From CAVZXS01 sp963779325 (GTDB taxonomy: Bacteria; Bacteroidota; Bacteroidia; Chitinophagales; Chitinophagaceae): DNA of 64,000 bases. Made by a program: the position numbers and the translations under genes. The DNA is taken from NCBI GenBank assembly GCA_963779325.1, contig CAVZXS010000002.1, positions 186,001 through 250,000 on the forward strand, written 5' to 3'. A model generated the notes under the pieces. That model was not told the DNA's origin, did not search any database, and saw only the letters and a list, made by a program, of their open reading frames with translations. Shown here piece by piece: positions 17,556-26,382 of the stretch (position 1 is the first letter of the stretch; the number at the start of each line of letters is the position of its first letter).

Positions 17556-18086
17556 ATGATGATGAACAGAGATAGTTCAAACAAAACAGCAGCATACAAC
17601 GGTGCCTTAGTTGCAGTAGCCGGAGTATTTGCTTATTCTCTGCTTGTGATGTTGTATGCAATCATCCGTTCTTCGGCAAGTATTTACAATACTATGCCTC
17701 CATCAGAATTAAGTACCATCTTATGGATCAATGGTTTTTCTATGGGTTATTCTGTTGCAGTGTTTTCTTTACTGATGGCGGTTGTTTCATCAATAGCCGG
17801 GGCCGTGGCGGGAGTAATGTTGAGAAATATGTTGTTGCAGTTCAATCCTCAACGGCATTTCAATAAGGCAATTTTATTAAGCAGCATTACAGCAATTGTT
17901 TTACTGGCGTTATTATATCTTTTACTTTATATACTCCTTAAAGAAAGGATAACATTTCAATATGCCGAAACATTTTTGTTCTGGTATGTATTTCCGGGTG
18001 TCACCTTTTTTGTGGCTGTCGTTGCGGGAGGAGTGAAGTTGAATAAACATTTAACTAAAATAAAATATGCCAAAAAGCAATTTTAA
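17556..18086 (+). CDS. integral membrane protein, four helices
   Basis: A 176-aa protein with hydrophobic segments at about 15-37, 55-80, 105-128 and 138-160 and a basic C-terminus. The start lies in a run of three ATGs at 17556-17564, so the true initiator is uncertain by one or two codons. I do not recognise a family. Spacing of 5 bp suggests translation coupled to the SRPBCC gene. Confidence 0.6.
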   Translation: MMMNRDSSNKTAAYNGALVAVAGVFAYSLLVMLYAIIRSSASIYNTMPPSELSTILWINGFSMGYSVAVFSLLMAVVSSIAGAVAGVMLRNMLLQFNPQRHFNKAILLSSITAIVLLALLYLLLYILLKERITFQYAETFLFWYVFPGVTFFVAVVAGGVKLNKHLTKIKYAKKQF

Positions 18087-18280
18087 AATTATTATGTAAA
18101 AAAAACCAAAGCGCAGCCATAGCAGCATACAATGTATTTCTTTGGTCAATTTTCCATTTAGCCATCGGGCAGTTTATATTTTCCTTTACGGGGAGACGAC
18201 AGAACCTTTTATGGATACAGGCAGATAAACCTAAACTATTGCTTAAAGTAATGTAATTGTAAATGCCTTAACTTTAAAGC

Positions 18281-18667
18281 ATGCAAAAAGCGGCGCTTAT
18301 CACAATGGCAGTGTTGCAGTTCGTTCTATCAACCGAGCTGTACCAACTTTTTAAGCTGCCCGTTTTTATTGCTCATTATTTCGAACACAAGCAACAGGAT
18401 AACCATCTTTCCTTATGGGAGTTCGTGCATATTCATTACATGCAGGGCGATGCAAAAGATGCGGATCATAAAAGGGATATGCAATTGCCCTTTAAAACAC
18501 ACGACTGTACCGAGCTGCATTTACCTATAGCAACACCGCCGCTGCCCATAACGCCGATTGTACCGCCGGTGCAAACTATTACTGTCAGTTACCCTTTGTT
18601 GAATAATCTTTTAGTAATGCCCTCTCATTTGGCCGATATTTGGCAACCTCCCCGTTTAGCGGCTTAA
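18281..18667 (+). CDS. hypothetical protein preceding heavy-metal RND pump
   Basis: A 128-aa protein with a possible signal or anchor (about 1-20), then a His-rich middle (HYFEHKQQDNHLSLWEFVHIHY, split around Gln and Leu) and a Pro-rich stretch PPLPITPIVPPVQ near 87-100. The many His and acidic residues could bind metal. From memory, short proteins of this kind sit just upstream of CusA/CzcA genes in Bacteroidota. It lies 91 bp before the pump gene. No function is established; an accessory metal-binding role is a guess from position. Confidence 0.6.
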   Translation: MQKAALITMAVLQFVLSTELYQLFKLPVFIAHYFEHKQQDNHLSLWEFVHIHYMQGDAKDADHKRDMQLPFKTHDCTELHLPIATPPLPITPIVPPVQTITVSYPLLNNLLVMPSHLADIWQPPRLAA

Positions 18668-18716
18668 TTACTTATTAAGATGCTGCTGTATTTATGCAGG
18701 AGCAACGGATTTTTAT

Positions 18717-18747
18717 TTTGAAAACGACCGTTTTCAATTTACATTTA
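18717..18747 (+). promoter_or_regulatory. candidate promoter with 20-bp palindromic operator before RND pump
   Basis: TTGAAAACGACCGTTTTCAA (18718-18737) is an inverted repeat with 9-bp perfect arms around AC. It overlaps a TTTG -33 candidate (18717-18720), with TACATTTA (18740-18747) as a -7 candidate 19 nt downstream. An operator across the -33 region would suit a metal-responsive repressor. The start codon is only 12 nt past the -7 box, so the leader would be very short. Confidence 0.42.
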
Positions 18748-18758
18748 ATATAACAAAA

Positions 18759-21700
18759 ATGCTCAGCAAAATAATTGACTTTTCCATAAAGAATAAATTC
18801 ATTATCGGGTTGCTTACCCTTGGGTTTATTGTCTATGGTGCATTGCAGGTATCTAAACTGCCTGTTGATGCCGTACCCGATATAACCGATAACCAGGTGC
18901 AAGTGATTACAGTAACGCCTTCGCTGGGTGCGCCGGATGTAGAGCGGTTGATTACTTTTCCCGTTGAACAATCATGCAGCAATATTCCCGGTATTAAAGA
19001 GATAAGAAGTTTTTCGAGGTTTGGTTTATCGCTTGTTACAATTGTATTTGGCGATGAAGTTGATATTTATTGGGCCCGTACTCAAGTGAATGAACGTTTA
19101 AAAATGGCGGAGAATCAAATACCCGCAGGCATAGGAACACCTGAACCGGCGCCGGTTACCACAGGATTGGGAGAAATTTTTCAATACGCCGTACGACCCA
19201 AAAAAGGATATGAAGGAAAGTACGATGCACGGGAGCTGCGTACCATACAGGATTGGATTATCAGGCGGCAGTTGTTGGGTACTCCCGGCGTAGCCGATGT
19301 TTCAAGTTTCGGTGGTTTTTTAAAGCAATATGAAATCGCCGTCAACCCCGATAAATTAAAATCGTACCGGCTTACCGTAAGCGATGTATTTGCAGCGCTG
19401 GAAAATAATAATCAAAACACCGGCGGGTCCTATATTGAAAAAGGGCCATCCGTTTTATTTATTCGCAGCGAGGGATTAGTAAAGAATACAGCCGATATTG
19501 AAAATATAGCCGTAAAACAGGTAAACAATGTGCCGCTGCTTATACGTGATATAGCCGAAATTAAAATTGGCGATGCTACACGGTACGGGGCCATGACTTA
19601 CAACGACGAAGGCGAAGTGGCAGGCGCCGTGGTAATGATGCTGAAGGGTGAAAACTCATCGAAGGTTATTAAAAATGTAAAAGAGCGTATTGCCCAAATT
19701 GAAAAAACATTGCCCGAGGGTGTGATAATAGAACCGTTCCTGGATCGTACAAAGATGGTAAACAATGCCATTGGCACTGTAGAAAAAAATTTGCTGGAAG
19801 GCGCCTTAATAGTGGTTTTTGTATTGGTTTTATTTTTGGGCAATTTCCGCGCCGGGCTGGTAGTGGCGTCGGTTATTCCGTTGAGTATGCTCTTTGCCGT
19901 TATTATGATGAATTTGTTTGGGGTAAGCGGTAACCTGATGAGTTTGGGAGCTATTGATTTTGGTTTGATTGTAGACGGCGCCGTTATTATTGTAGAAGCG
20001 GTGATGCATCGTTTGCAGCATAACAAAAAAATAACAACCGACCGTCGCATTACACAAATGCAGATGGATGAAGAAGTGAGCCGGTCTTCGGGCCGTATGA
20101 TGAATGCAGCCGTCTTCGGGCAAATCATTATTTTAATTGTGTATTTACCGATACTTACGCTGCAGGGTATCGAGGGAAAAATGTTTCGACCGATGGCGCA
20201 GACTGTTTCTTTCGCCATATTGGGGGCGTTTATTTTATCAATTACCTATGTGCCTATGATGAGCGCTTTATTTCTGAGTAAAAAAATAAGTAGCAAGCCT
20301 AATTTGTCTGACCGCATAATGACCCGGTTGGAAAATGTGTATCACTGGGTATTAATAAGAGTAATTCAATTTAAAAAAACAGTTCTCCTTACGGCGGTAG
20401 TATTATTCGCGGGTGCGGTATTCTTACTTACTTTATTGGGCGGCGAGTTTATACCTGAATTGGAAGAAGGAGATTTCGCGGTTGATACCAGGGTACTCAC
20501 GGGCAGCAATTTAAATACAACAATCAATTCCACACAACAAACCGCTAAAATATTGCTGAATAATTTTCCGGAGATAGAAAAAATTGTAACAAAAATCGGT
20601 AGCGGCGAAATTCCTACCGATCCCATGCCTATAGAAGCCAGTGATATGATGGTGATATTGAAAAATAAAAAGGAATGGACATCCGCCAAAACCTTTGATG
20701 AACTGGCCGAAAAAATGAATGAAAAATTAAGCGATATACCGGGCGTAACCGCGGGATTTCAGTACCCCGTGCAAATGCGGTTTAACGAACTGATGACAGG
20801 GGCGAGGCAAGATGTGGTTTGTAAAATTTTTGGCGAAGATTTAGATACACTGGCCGTATATGCAAAAAAAATGGGCGATATAATTAATACGGTAAACGGT
20901 ACCAAGGATTTATATATTGAAACCGTAACGGGTATGCCGCAAATACTCATTAAATATAACAGGGAAGCCATTGCTAAATTCGGTTTATCTATAATGGATA
21001 TTAACCGCACCGTGAATACAGCGTTCGCAGGGCAAACGGCTGGCCTGGTGTATGAAGGAGAAAAGCGGTTTAACCTTGTAGTAAAATTATCGGGCAACTT
21101 GCGAAAAGATATTACCGATGTTCAAAACCTTTTAATTGCAACACCGGCCGGCGTACAAATTCCGTTGTACCAGGTGGCCGATGTGAAAATAGAAGAAGGC
21201 CCCAACCAAATACAAAGGGAAGATGCCAAACGCAGGATTGTAACGGGTTTTAATGTAAGGGGCAGAGATGTGCAAAGCATCGTTAAGGAATTGCAGCAAA
21301 AAGTTGGTAAGCAAATTCTTTTCCCCCCAGGATATTATGTAACCTATGGCGGGGCTTTTGAAAACTTGGTAGAAGCCAAACAAAGATTAAGTATCGCGGT
21401 ACCTGTAGCGCTTTTACTTATATTTCTGATGCTTTATTTTGCTTTTGGTTCTTTTAAACAAGGATTGCTTATTTACAGCGCTATTCCCTTGTCGGCCATC
21501 GGCGGTATTATTTCTTTATGGGCAAGGGGTATGCCTTTCAGCATTTCGGCAGGTATAGGTTTTATAGCGCTGTTTGGTGTAGCTGTATTAAATGGTATAG
21601 TATTAATAACAGAATTTAATCGTTTAAAAAAGGAAGGCATGGCAGATATAAAACAAATTGTACTGGAAGGAACAAAGATAAGATTGCGTCCCGTGCTGAT

Positions 21701-23120
21701 GACGGCGGCCGTTGCATCGTTAGGTTTTTTGCCAATGGCATTAAGCAGCGGGGCGGGCGCCGAGGTACAGCGGCCATTGGCTACCGTGGTAATTGGCGGA
21801 CTGGCAACAGCTACTTTTTTAACGCTTTTCGTTTTACCGGTTCTGTATTTATTTTTTAGTAATACGTATAAACAAAAAAAGAAAATCATTTCGGGTACAG
21901 GTATTATTTTGTTGCTGCTGTCTTTTAGCGGATTGCAGGCGCAACAAAATAATAATTTCATTTCTCTTGAAGAAGCGCTGCGGCTGGCTGTTACCAATAA
22001 CCTGAACCTGCGGGCAAATAAATTAGAAGTGCAATCCGCGGAATACCTTGTTAAAACGGCCGCCGATATTCCCAAAACAAATATCCTTGCGGACTACGGG
22101 CAAATCAATTCCATTAATAACGATACAAGGTTTGGTATTGCACAAACCATTAACTGGCCTAACGTATACAGCCGGCAAAAAGAAGTACATATTGCCAACC
22201 AACGGGTGCTGCAAACTAACTATGTAGGCAATGAATTGCTGCTAAAAGCAGATGTAAAACGATTGTATTATTGGTGGCTGGTGCTGGATGAAAAAGAAAA
22301 ATTATTGCTGGAAGCTGATAGCATTTATGCCGCTTTTCTTGCCAAGGCGGAGTTACGTTTAATAAAAGGTGAAACCAATGTTTTGGAAAAAACAAGCGCC
22401 CAATCACAACGCAGCCGTGTAATACTGCAATTGCAGCAGGTGATAAGCGATAAAGAAGTTGCTTCAAACCTGTTTAACCTGTTGCTTAACGGCGGCACTT
22501 TTGTTATTCCCATAGGGGAAAAAATTCGGTATAATTTTATTCCCGTTATGGATACGAATTTTATAGCGCAAACACCTTTTGTGCTGGCGTACCGCCAAAA
22601 GGCCGATGCGGCATTGGCTAATGTAAAATTGGAAAAAGCTAAACTGTCGCCCGATATAGTTGCAGGATATAGTAATATGTCAATTATCGGCATACAAAAT
22701 ATAAACGGCGCTGATGTAAATTTTAAAGGCTCCCGTCGTTTTTCCGCAGTAAGCGCAGGTGTGCTGGTGCCTTTATTTGCAGGCGCACAAAAAAACAGGA
22801 TACAGGCAGCCAAAACAAACCGGCAGTTGGCACAAACACAAACAGCTGCATTTAGCGGGCAACTGCAAGCACAATACCGCAATGAGTATGTGCAATTTAT
22901 AAAAAATCTTGCAGCCGTTCAGCATTATGAAAGTACTTTATTAAAAGATGCAGGCATTATACTAAGCACGGCTGCAAAGCAATTTGAAGCCGGGGCGATT
23001 AATTATTTGGAATGGACGGTATTGCTCAACCAATCTATCAGCATACGGAGCGATTACTTAGATGCGGTTCATCAACTGAATCAAAACTTATTTCAACTGG
23101 AACTATTTAGTAAACAATAG
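18759..23120 (+). CDS. cusA: CusA/CzcA heavy-metal RND pump fused to TolC-type outer-membrane channel
   Basis: A 1453-aa fusion. Residues 1-1042 are a heavy-metal-efflux RND pump: helix 4 has the proton-relay signature D400-FGLIV-D406-GAVIIV-E413 found in CzcA/CusA, with two large periplasmic loops and twelve helices. Residues 1062-1453 resemble the TolC/CusC outer-membrane factor (ISLEEALRLAVTNNLNLRANK, ending NQNLFQLELF). Between them, GIILLLLSFSGLQAQQ looks like a complete signal peptide with a cleavage site after Ala1061. The protein would export a metal ion, probably Cu+, Zn2+, Co2+ or Cd2+. The adaptor gene follows at once. Similar fusions are known in Bacteroidota. Confidence 0.92.
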   Translation: MLSKIIDFSIKNKFIIGLLTLGFIVYGALQVSKLPVDAVPDITDNQVQVITVTPSLGAPDVERLITFPVEQSCSNIPGIKEIRSFSRFGLSLVTIVFGDEVDIYWARTQVNERLKMAENQIPAGIGTPEPAPVTTGLGEIFQYAVRPKKGYEGKYDARELRTIQDWIIRRQLLGTPGVADVSSFGGFLKQYEIAVNPDKLKSYRLTVSDVFAALENNNQNTGGSYIEKGPSVLFIRSEGLVKNTADIENIAVKQVNNVPLLIRDIAEIKIGDATRYGAMTYNDEGEVAGAVVMMLKGENSSKVIKNVKERIAQIEKTLPEGVIIEPFLDRTKMVNNAIGTVEKNLLEGALIVVFVLVLFLGNFRAGLVVASVIPLSMLFAVIMMNLFGVSGNLMSLGAIDFGLIVDGAVIIVEAVMHRLQHNKKITTDRRITQMQMDEEVSRSSGRMMNAAVFGQIIILIVYLPILTLQGIEGKMFRPMAQTVSFAILGAFILSITYVPMMSALFLSKKISSKPNLSDRIMTRLENVYHWVLIRVIQFKKTVLLTAVVLFAGAVFLLTLLGGEFIPELEEGDFAVDTRVLTGSNLNTTINSTQQTAKILLNNFPEIEKIVTKIGSGEIPTDPMPIEASDMMVILKNKKEWTSAKTFDELAEKMNEKLSDIPGVTAGFQYPVQMRFNELMTGARQDVVCKIFGEDLDTLAVYAKKMGDIINTVNGTKDLYIETVTGMPQILIKYNREAIAKFGLSIMDINRTVNTAFAGQTAGLVYEGEKRFNLVVKLSGNLRKDITDVQNLLIATPAGVQIPLYQVADVKIEEGPNQIQREDAKRRIVTGFNVRGRDVQSIVKELQQKVGKQILFPPGYYVTYGGAFENLVEAKQRLSIAVPVALLLIFLMLYFAFGSFKQGLLIYSAIPLSAIGGIISLWARGMPFSISAGIGFIALFGVAVLNGIVLITEFNRLKKEGMADIKQIVLEGTKIRLRPVLMTAAVASLGFLPMALSSGAGAEVQRPLATVVIGGLATATFLTLFVLPVLYLFFSNTYKQKKKIISGTGIILLLLSFSGLQAQQNNNFISLEEALRLAVTNNLNLRANKLEVQSAEYLVKTAADIPKTNILADYGQINSINNDTRFGIAQTINWPNVYSRQKEVHIANQRVLQTNYVGNELLLKADVKRLYYWWLVLDEKEKLLLEADSIYAAFLAKAELRLIKGETNVLEKTSAQSQRSRVILQLQQVISDKEVASNLFNLLLNGGTFVIPIGEKIRYNFIPVMDTNFIAQTPFVLAYRQKADAALANVKLEKAKLSPDIVAGYSNMSIIGIQNINGADVNFKGSRRFSAVSAGVLVPLFAGAQKNRIQAAKTNRQLAQTQTAAFSGQLQAQYRNEYVQFIKNLAAVQHYESTLLKDAGIILSTAAKQFEAGAINYLEWTVLLNQSISIRSDYLDAVHQLNQNLFQLELFSKQ

Positions 23121-23134
23121 AAACAAACATGGTA

Positions 23135-24274
23135 ATGAAACGTTCATTTATTTTTTACACATTATTCATAGCGCTGTTTTCATCCTGCGGTAATAAAACC
23201 GTAAAGGAAACCGCAGTAAAAGCGGAAGCAGCCGAAGAAAATACTGTGAGCCTGACAGATGCCCAAATAAAAAATGCCGGCATACAAACAGGTAAACCTG
23301 CCGTACAAACTATTTCATCCGTATTAAAGGTGAATGGTAAAATTGATGTGCCTCCGCAAAATATGGTAAGCATCAGTTTTCCGTTGGGCGGTTATTTAAA
23401 ATCAACCAAGCTGCTGCCGGGTATGCATGTACGCAAGGGCGAAGTGCTGGCCGTGCTGGAAGATCCGCAGTACATTCAACTGCAACAGGATTACCTGGTG
23501 GCAAAAGCAAAGCTGCTTTTTTTAGAGCCCGAATACCTGCGTCAAAAAGAATTGAACGCCGAAAAAGCGGCCAGTGATAAAATGCTGCAGCAAACGCAAA
23601 GTGATTACCAAAGCCAGCGGATAATGATAAAGGCGCTGAAGGAAAAACTATCACTGATAGGATTAAATACCGAAAAGCTGACGGAAGATAATATCACAAG
23701 GTCGGTTAATTTATATTCGCCCATTGATGGGTTTGTATCGCTGGTGCATGTAAATATCGGTAAGTATGTAAGCCCTACCGAAGTGTTGTTCGATTTGGTA
23801 AATCCGAAAGACATTCACCTTAACCTGACGGTGTTTGAAAAAGATATCAACAGGCTTGCCGTTGGCCAACAGGTAATTGCTTATACCAATGATAAACCGC
23901 TGGAGAAACATATCGCCGATATCATACTTATTGGAAAAGACCTGGGCAACCTGCGTTCGGTGGAAGTGCATTGTCATTTTGATACCTACGATAAAAACCT
24001 GCTGCCGGGCATGTATATGAATGCGGAAATCAACGTGGGCGGCTCTAACGTGCAGGCGGTACCCGAGGAAGCGGTAGTACGCTGGCAAAACGAACAATAT
24101 GTTTTTACCGCCGCAGGCAAAAATAAATTTACACTTACAAAAGTGCAAACCGGCATAACGGAAAAGGGAATGACGGAAATTATTTCGCCGGCTAACCTGG
24201 CCGGTAAAGAAGTGATTTTACAAAAGGCATATACCGTATTGATGAAGATGAAAAATACAGTGGAAGATGAGTGA
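23135..24274 (+). CDS. cusB: RND efflux periplasmic adaptor lipoprotein (CusB/CzcB type)
   Basis: From the ATG at 23135 (another lies at 23129) it is a 379-aa lipoprotein. MKRSFIFYTLFIALFSSC ends in a lipobox with the acylated Cys at 18. The membrane-fusion-protein order follows: barrel/lipoyl half LGGYLKSTKLLPGMHVRKGEVLAVLEDP split by a helical hairpin (about 110-165), then YSPIDGFVSLVHVNIGKYV and a beta-barrel with LPGMYMNAEI. It links the inner-membrane pump to the TolC part. The stop at 24272-24274 lies only 6 bp from the broken end of a reversed SQR gene fragment. Confidence 0.9.
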   Translation: MKRSFIFYTLFIALFSSCGNKTVKETAVKAEAAEENTVSLTDAQIKNAGIQTGKPAVQTISSVLKVNGKIDVPPQNMVSISFPLGGYLKSTKLLPGMHVRKGEVLAVLEDPQYIQLQQDYLVAKAKLLFLEPEYLRQKELNAEKAASDKMLQQTQSDYQSQRIMIKALKEKLSLIGLNTEKLTEDNITRSVNLYSPIDGFVSLVHVNIGKYVSPTEVLFDLVNPKDIHLNLTVFEKDINRLAVGQQVIAYTNDKPLEKHIADIILIGKDLGNLRSVEVHCHFDTYDKNLLPGMYMNAEINVGGSNVQAVPEEAVVRWQNEQYVFTAAGKNKFTLTKVQTGITEKGMTEIISPANLAGKEVILQKAYTVLMKMKNTVEDE

Positions 24275-24280
24275 TGCGGG

Positions 24281-24409
24281 TTAATAATAATGTTTATCAA
24301 ACGGATTGAGAATTGGGATATTTAATGTTGGATTATTTTTTAACAGGCGTGCCGCTACGGAGATGCCTGCATTGCCGCCGCCCGCAATGGTAATTTGATA
24401 GTGTGACAT
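24281..24409 (-). pseudogene. 5' remnant of sulfide:quinone oxidoreductase-like gene
   Basis: The minus strand from ATG at 24407-24409 encodes 42 residues: MSHYQITIAGGGNAGIS, then VAARLLKNNPTLNIPILNP and FDKHYY before TAA. This is the FAD-binding start (GGGNAGI) and the DKHYY segment of the SQR family, whose members continue KHYYQP. Here the Gln codon position reads TAA and is followed by CCC GCA, so the frame once read on as Q-P-A. About 90% of the gene is missing; homology ends at the 3' end of cusB. A Crp/Fnr-type box remains 52 nt upstream. A functional 42-aa product is unlikely. Confidence 0.75.
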
Positions 24410-24431
24410 ACGCTGTTTTTTTATTATGAAA

Positions 24432-24475
24432 TAAAGGTAGCATGTGCATGCTGTACAAAAGGTGATTTAAATCAC
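24432..24475 (-). promoter_or_regulatory. Crp/Fnr-type box and -7 element upstream of SQR remnant
   Basis: GTGATTTAAATCAC (24462-24475) is a perfect 14-bp palindrome. On the minus strand 22 nt separate it from TACCTTTA (24432-24439), a good TAnnTTT -7 element, and the stub's ATG lies 22 nt beyond. The promoter appears intact although the gene is broken. Confidence 0.7.
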
Positions 24476-24483
24476 AATAAAAA

Positions 24484-25755
24484 CTAACTAAGAATATGTG
24501 TTTGTTGTTTTTTGCCGAATGTAAAAAGGCGGGTGGCGTAATTGTCTTTGCATTTCATGCGGTAATAAATAATCACAGCCGATAGCGCTGTAAGTATGCC
24601 TATAACAATAATAGAAGCAGTAATGCCAAACCAATCCGCAATAATACCTGTTAATGCGGCGCCGATAGCATAACCCATATCTCTCCAAAAACGAAACACG
24701 CCTAAACTTTCTGCCCTGTCGGAGGGGTTTGTATTTTCGGCAACGGTGGCCAAAAAAGTGGGATACACCATGGCGGTGCCCCAACCCAATAATGCGGCCA
24801 ATAAAATGTACTGCCAATAATGCGATGCAAACGGAAGTAGTAATAAAACAATACCCTGCAATATCATTCCTGCAAACAGCATATCTTTTTTGCAATAATT
24901 GTCCGCCATTTTTCCGGTAAATAATTGACCAATACCCCACACCGCAGGATAAATAGCTGTTACAATGGCTATCTGTTTTATATCAAAATGTTTTGCAGCT
25001 AATAAAACCGGCAGTAGGCCCCAAGCCATGCCGTCATTTAAATTATTGATTAAACCGGCCTGTGTTACCGAACCCAAATTTTTATCTTTCCAGGTAGTAC
25101 TCCAAAAAATATTTTTTAATTGTTTAACTGAACTGGTAGTTATTTCCGCAGCTACATGTTTGCGGGTATCTTTAATAAAAATCCAACTTAACAATAACCC
25201 AAGTACAGATAAAGCAATGCCTATATAAAAAGGGTAGGGGCGAAGGCCGTATTCTGCCGCAATATATCCGGTGAGCCATGCAACAATCGCCACAGCAATG
25301 TAACCTGCAAATTCATTCAATCCCATCGCGAAGCCGCGTTGCTTTTCTCCCACCAAATCTATTTTCATTACAACGGTACTGCTCCATGCTAATCCCTGGT
25401 GAATGCCTAATAATACATTAGCCGCAATAATCCACTCCCAACGGTTGGCCTGCATTAATATAAACGGAATCGGCAATGCCAATATCCATCCTGCAATCAA
25501 TAGTTTTTTTCTGCCAAACTTATTGGCTAATTGTCCCGTAAAATAATTGGTGATGGCTTTGGCGATTCCGAATACAATAATAAAAGATAACACCGCCGAA
25601 GTGGCGGCAATATGAAATTCATCAGCGGCAATTTTAGGAAGAATGGAACGCTCCAGTCCCACCATGCCGCCTACAAAAGCATTTACAATTACCAATAAAA
25701 TAAATTGGGAGAGATTTTCTTTTAACCCAAGTTGAATAGACTTATTTTGTTTCAA
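24484..25755 (-). CDS. MFS transporter
   Basis: A 423-aa twelve-helix major facilitator superfamily protein. It starts MKQNKSIQLGLKENLSQFIL and has the loop 2-3 motif GQLANKFGRKKLL (about 75-87), a second copy GKMADNYCKKDML in the C-terminal half, and GLNEFAGYIAVA in helix 5. Substrate is not readable. It sits between the SQR remnant and a DsrE gene and has its own Crp/Fnr-type promoter, so a role in export of a sulfur compound is an inference from position. Confidence 0.88.
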   Translation of the reverse strand: MKQNKSIQLGLKENLSQFILLVIVNAFVGGMVGLERSILPKIAADEFHIAATSAVLSFIIVFGIAKAITNYFTGQLANKFGRKKLLIAGWILALPIPFILMQANRWEWIIAANVLLGIHQGLAWSSTVVMKIDLVGEKQRGFAMGLNEFAGYIAVAIVAWLTGYIAAEYGLRPYPFYIGIALSVLGLLLSWIFIKDTRKHVAAEITTSSVKQLKNIFWSTTWKDKNLGSVTQAGLINNLNDGMAWGLLPVLLAAKHFDIKQIAIVTAIYPAVWGIGQLFTGKMADNYCKKDMLFAGMILQGIVLLLLPFASHYWQYILLAALLGWGTAMVYPTFLATVAENTNPSDRAESLGVFRFWRDMGYAIGAALTGIIADWFGITASIIVIGILTALSAVIIYYRMKCKDNYATRLFTFGKKQQTHILS

Positions 25756-25781
25756 ATTATTTTTCCTGTTTTCCTGAACGG

Positions 25782-25825
25782 TAAAACTAAGCGATGGTAA
25801 ACATACTTGGTGTGATATAAATCAC
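25782..25825 (-). promoter_or_regulatory. Crp/Fnr-type box and -7 element of the MFS gene
   Basis: GTGATATAAATCAC (25812-25825) is followed on the minus strand, after 22 nt, by TAGTTTTA (25782-25789). The MFS start codon is 26 nt beyond. Geometry matches the other sites in the island. Confidence 0.7.
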
Positions 25826-25838
25826 CATGCTCTTAAGA

Positions 25839-26255
25839 TTAGTTGACAACTTTTATATAACCGTACCCTTCGGCTTGTTTGCTTACCAATTCATACAATG
25901 CGTCAGGTACAGTCATTACTCCGCTGAGCAATTGATTTTTTTCAATGTTATGAATTTTCATGGCCTGTTCGCAAACAGAAAAAGTTACCTGTTTATTGGC
26001 GGCAAGTTTTATAACATCATTAGCTACTGTTGATTTGTTTTGCACTATCATATCCAATGCCTTTCCGTAAAAGACAATTTCAATTTTAGCAGCAGGGTGT
26101 GTTTCAAGAATATTTTTTGACCATCGGATTACCCGCTGGTGGGTGGCTGTATCACCGGTAGTTATGTCAAAGACAATATTATAAGGCTTTGATTGTGAAA
26201 ATAGCTGAGTTGCAGAAATAATAAACACTGATGCAAAAAAGTACAGGTGTTTCAT
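25839..26255 (-). CDS. exported DsrE/DsrF-like protein
   Basis: A 138-aa protein with a signal peptide cut near LFSQ (about 20). The mature part begins KPYNIVFDITTGD and follows the DsrE alpha/beta fold: KIEIVFYGKALDMIV, then VTFSVCEQAMK with a single conserved Cys95, ending YGYIKVVN. DsrE-family proteins carry or transfer sulfane sulfur on such a Cys. Two further copies lie nearby (26383-27087 and 27120-27533). It is divergent from the Tat-type copy across a 127-bp spacer. Periplasmic sulfur carrying is an inference from family and context. Confidence 0.82.
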   Translation of the reverse strand: MKHLYFFASVFIISATQLFSQSKPYNIVFDITTGDTATHQRVIRWSKNILETHPAAKIEIVFYGKALDMIVQNKSTVANDVIKLAANKQVTFSVCEQAMKIHNIEKNQLLSGVMTVPDALYELVSKQAEGYGYIKVVN

Positions 26256-26382
26256 ATTGTGTTATTTAGAATAGAAATTACGAAATCTAATTCTAATGAA
26301 AAAAAATATTTTGTACAGGCTCCCTTTCTTTGTAACTTATATAGCTTTTTTAACCAAATTTCTTCATTAAACTTTATTTTTT

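Noticed and set aside
18090..18256. Open frame without ATG encoding a hydrophobic stretch (WSIFHLAIGQFIFSF) between the membrane protein and the pre-CusA gene
   Set aside because: It could be the tail of a broken membrane gene, but there is no start, no recognised family and only about 50 codons. The 194-bp gap is otherwise empty.
19598..20218. Long antisense open frame (206 codons) inside cusA, and similar ones at 9160-9807, 21473-22075 and 47870-48478
   Set aside because: All are shadows of strongly supported genes on the other strand, with biased composition and no recognisable domain.
24275..24483. Possibility that the 42-codon SQR-like frame is a genuine small protein
   Set aside because: It ends exactly within a conserved SQR motif with a stop replacing Gln, and the frame beyond matches only two or three residues, so a truncated gene is the simpler reading.
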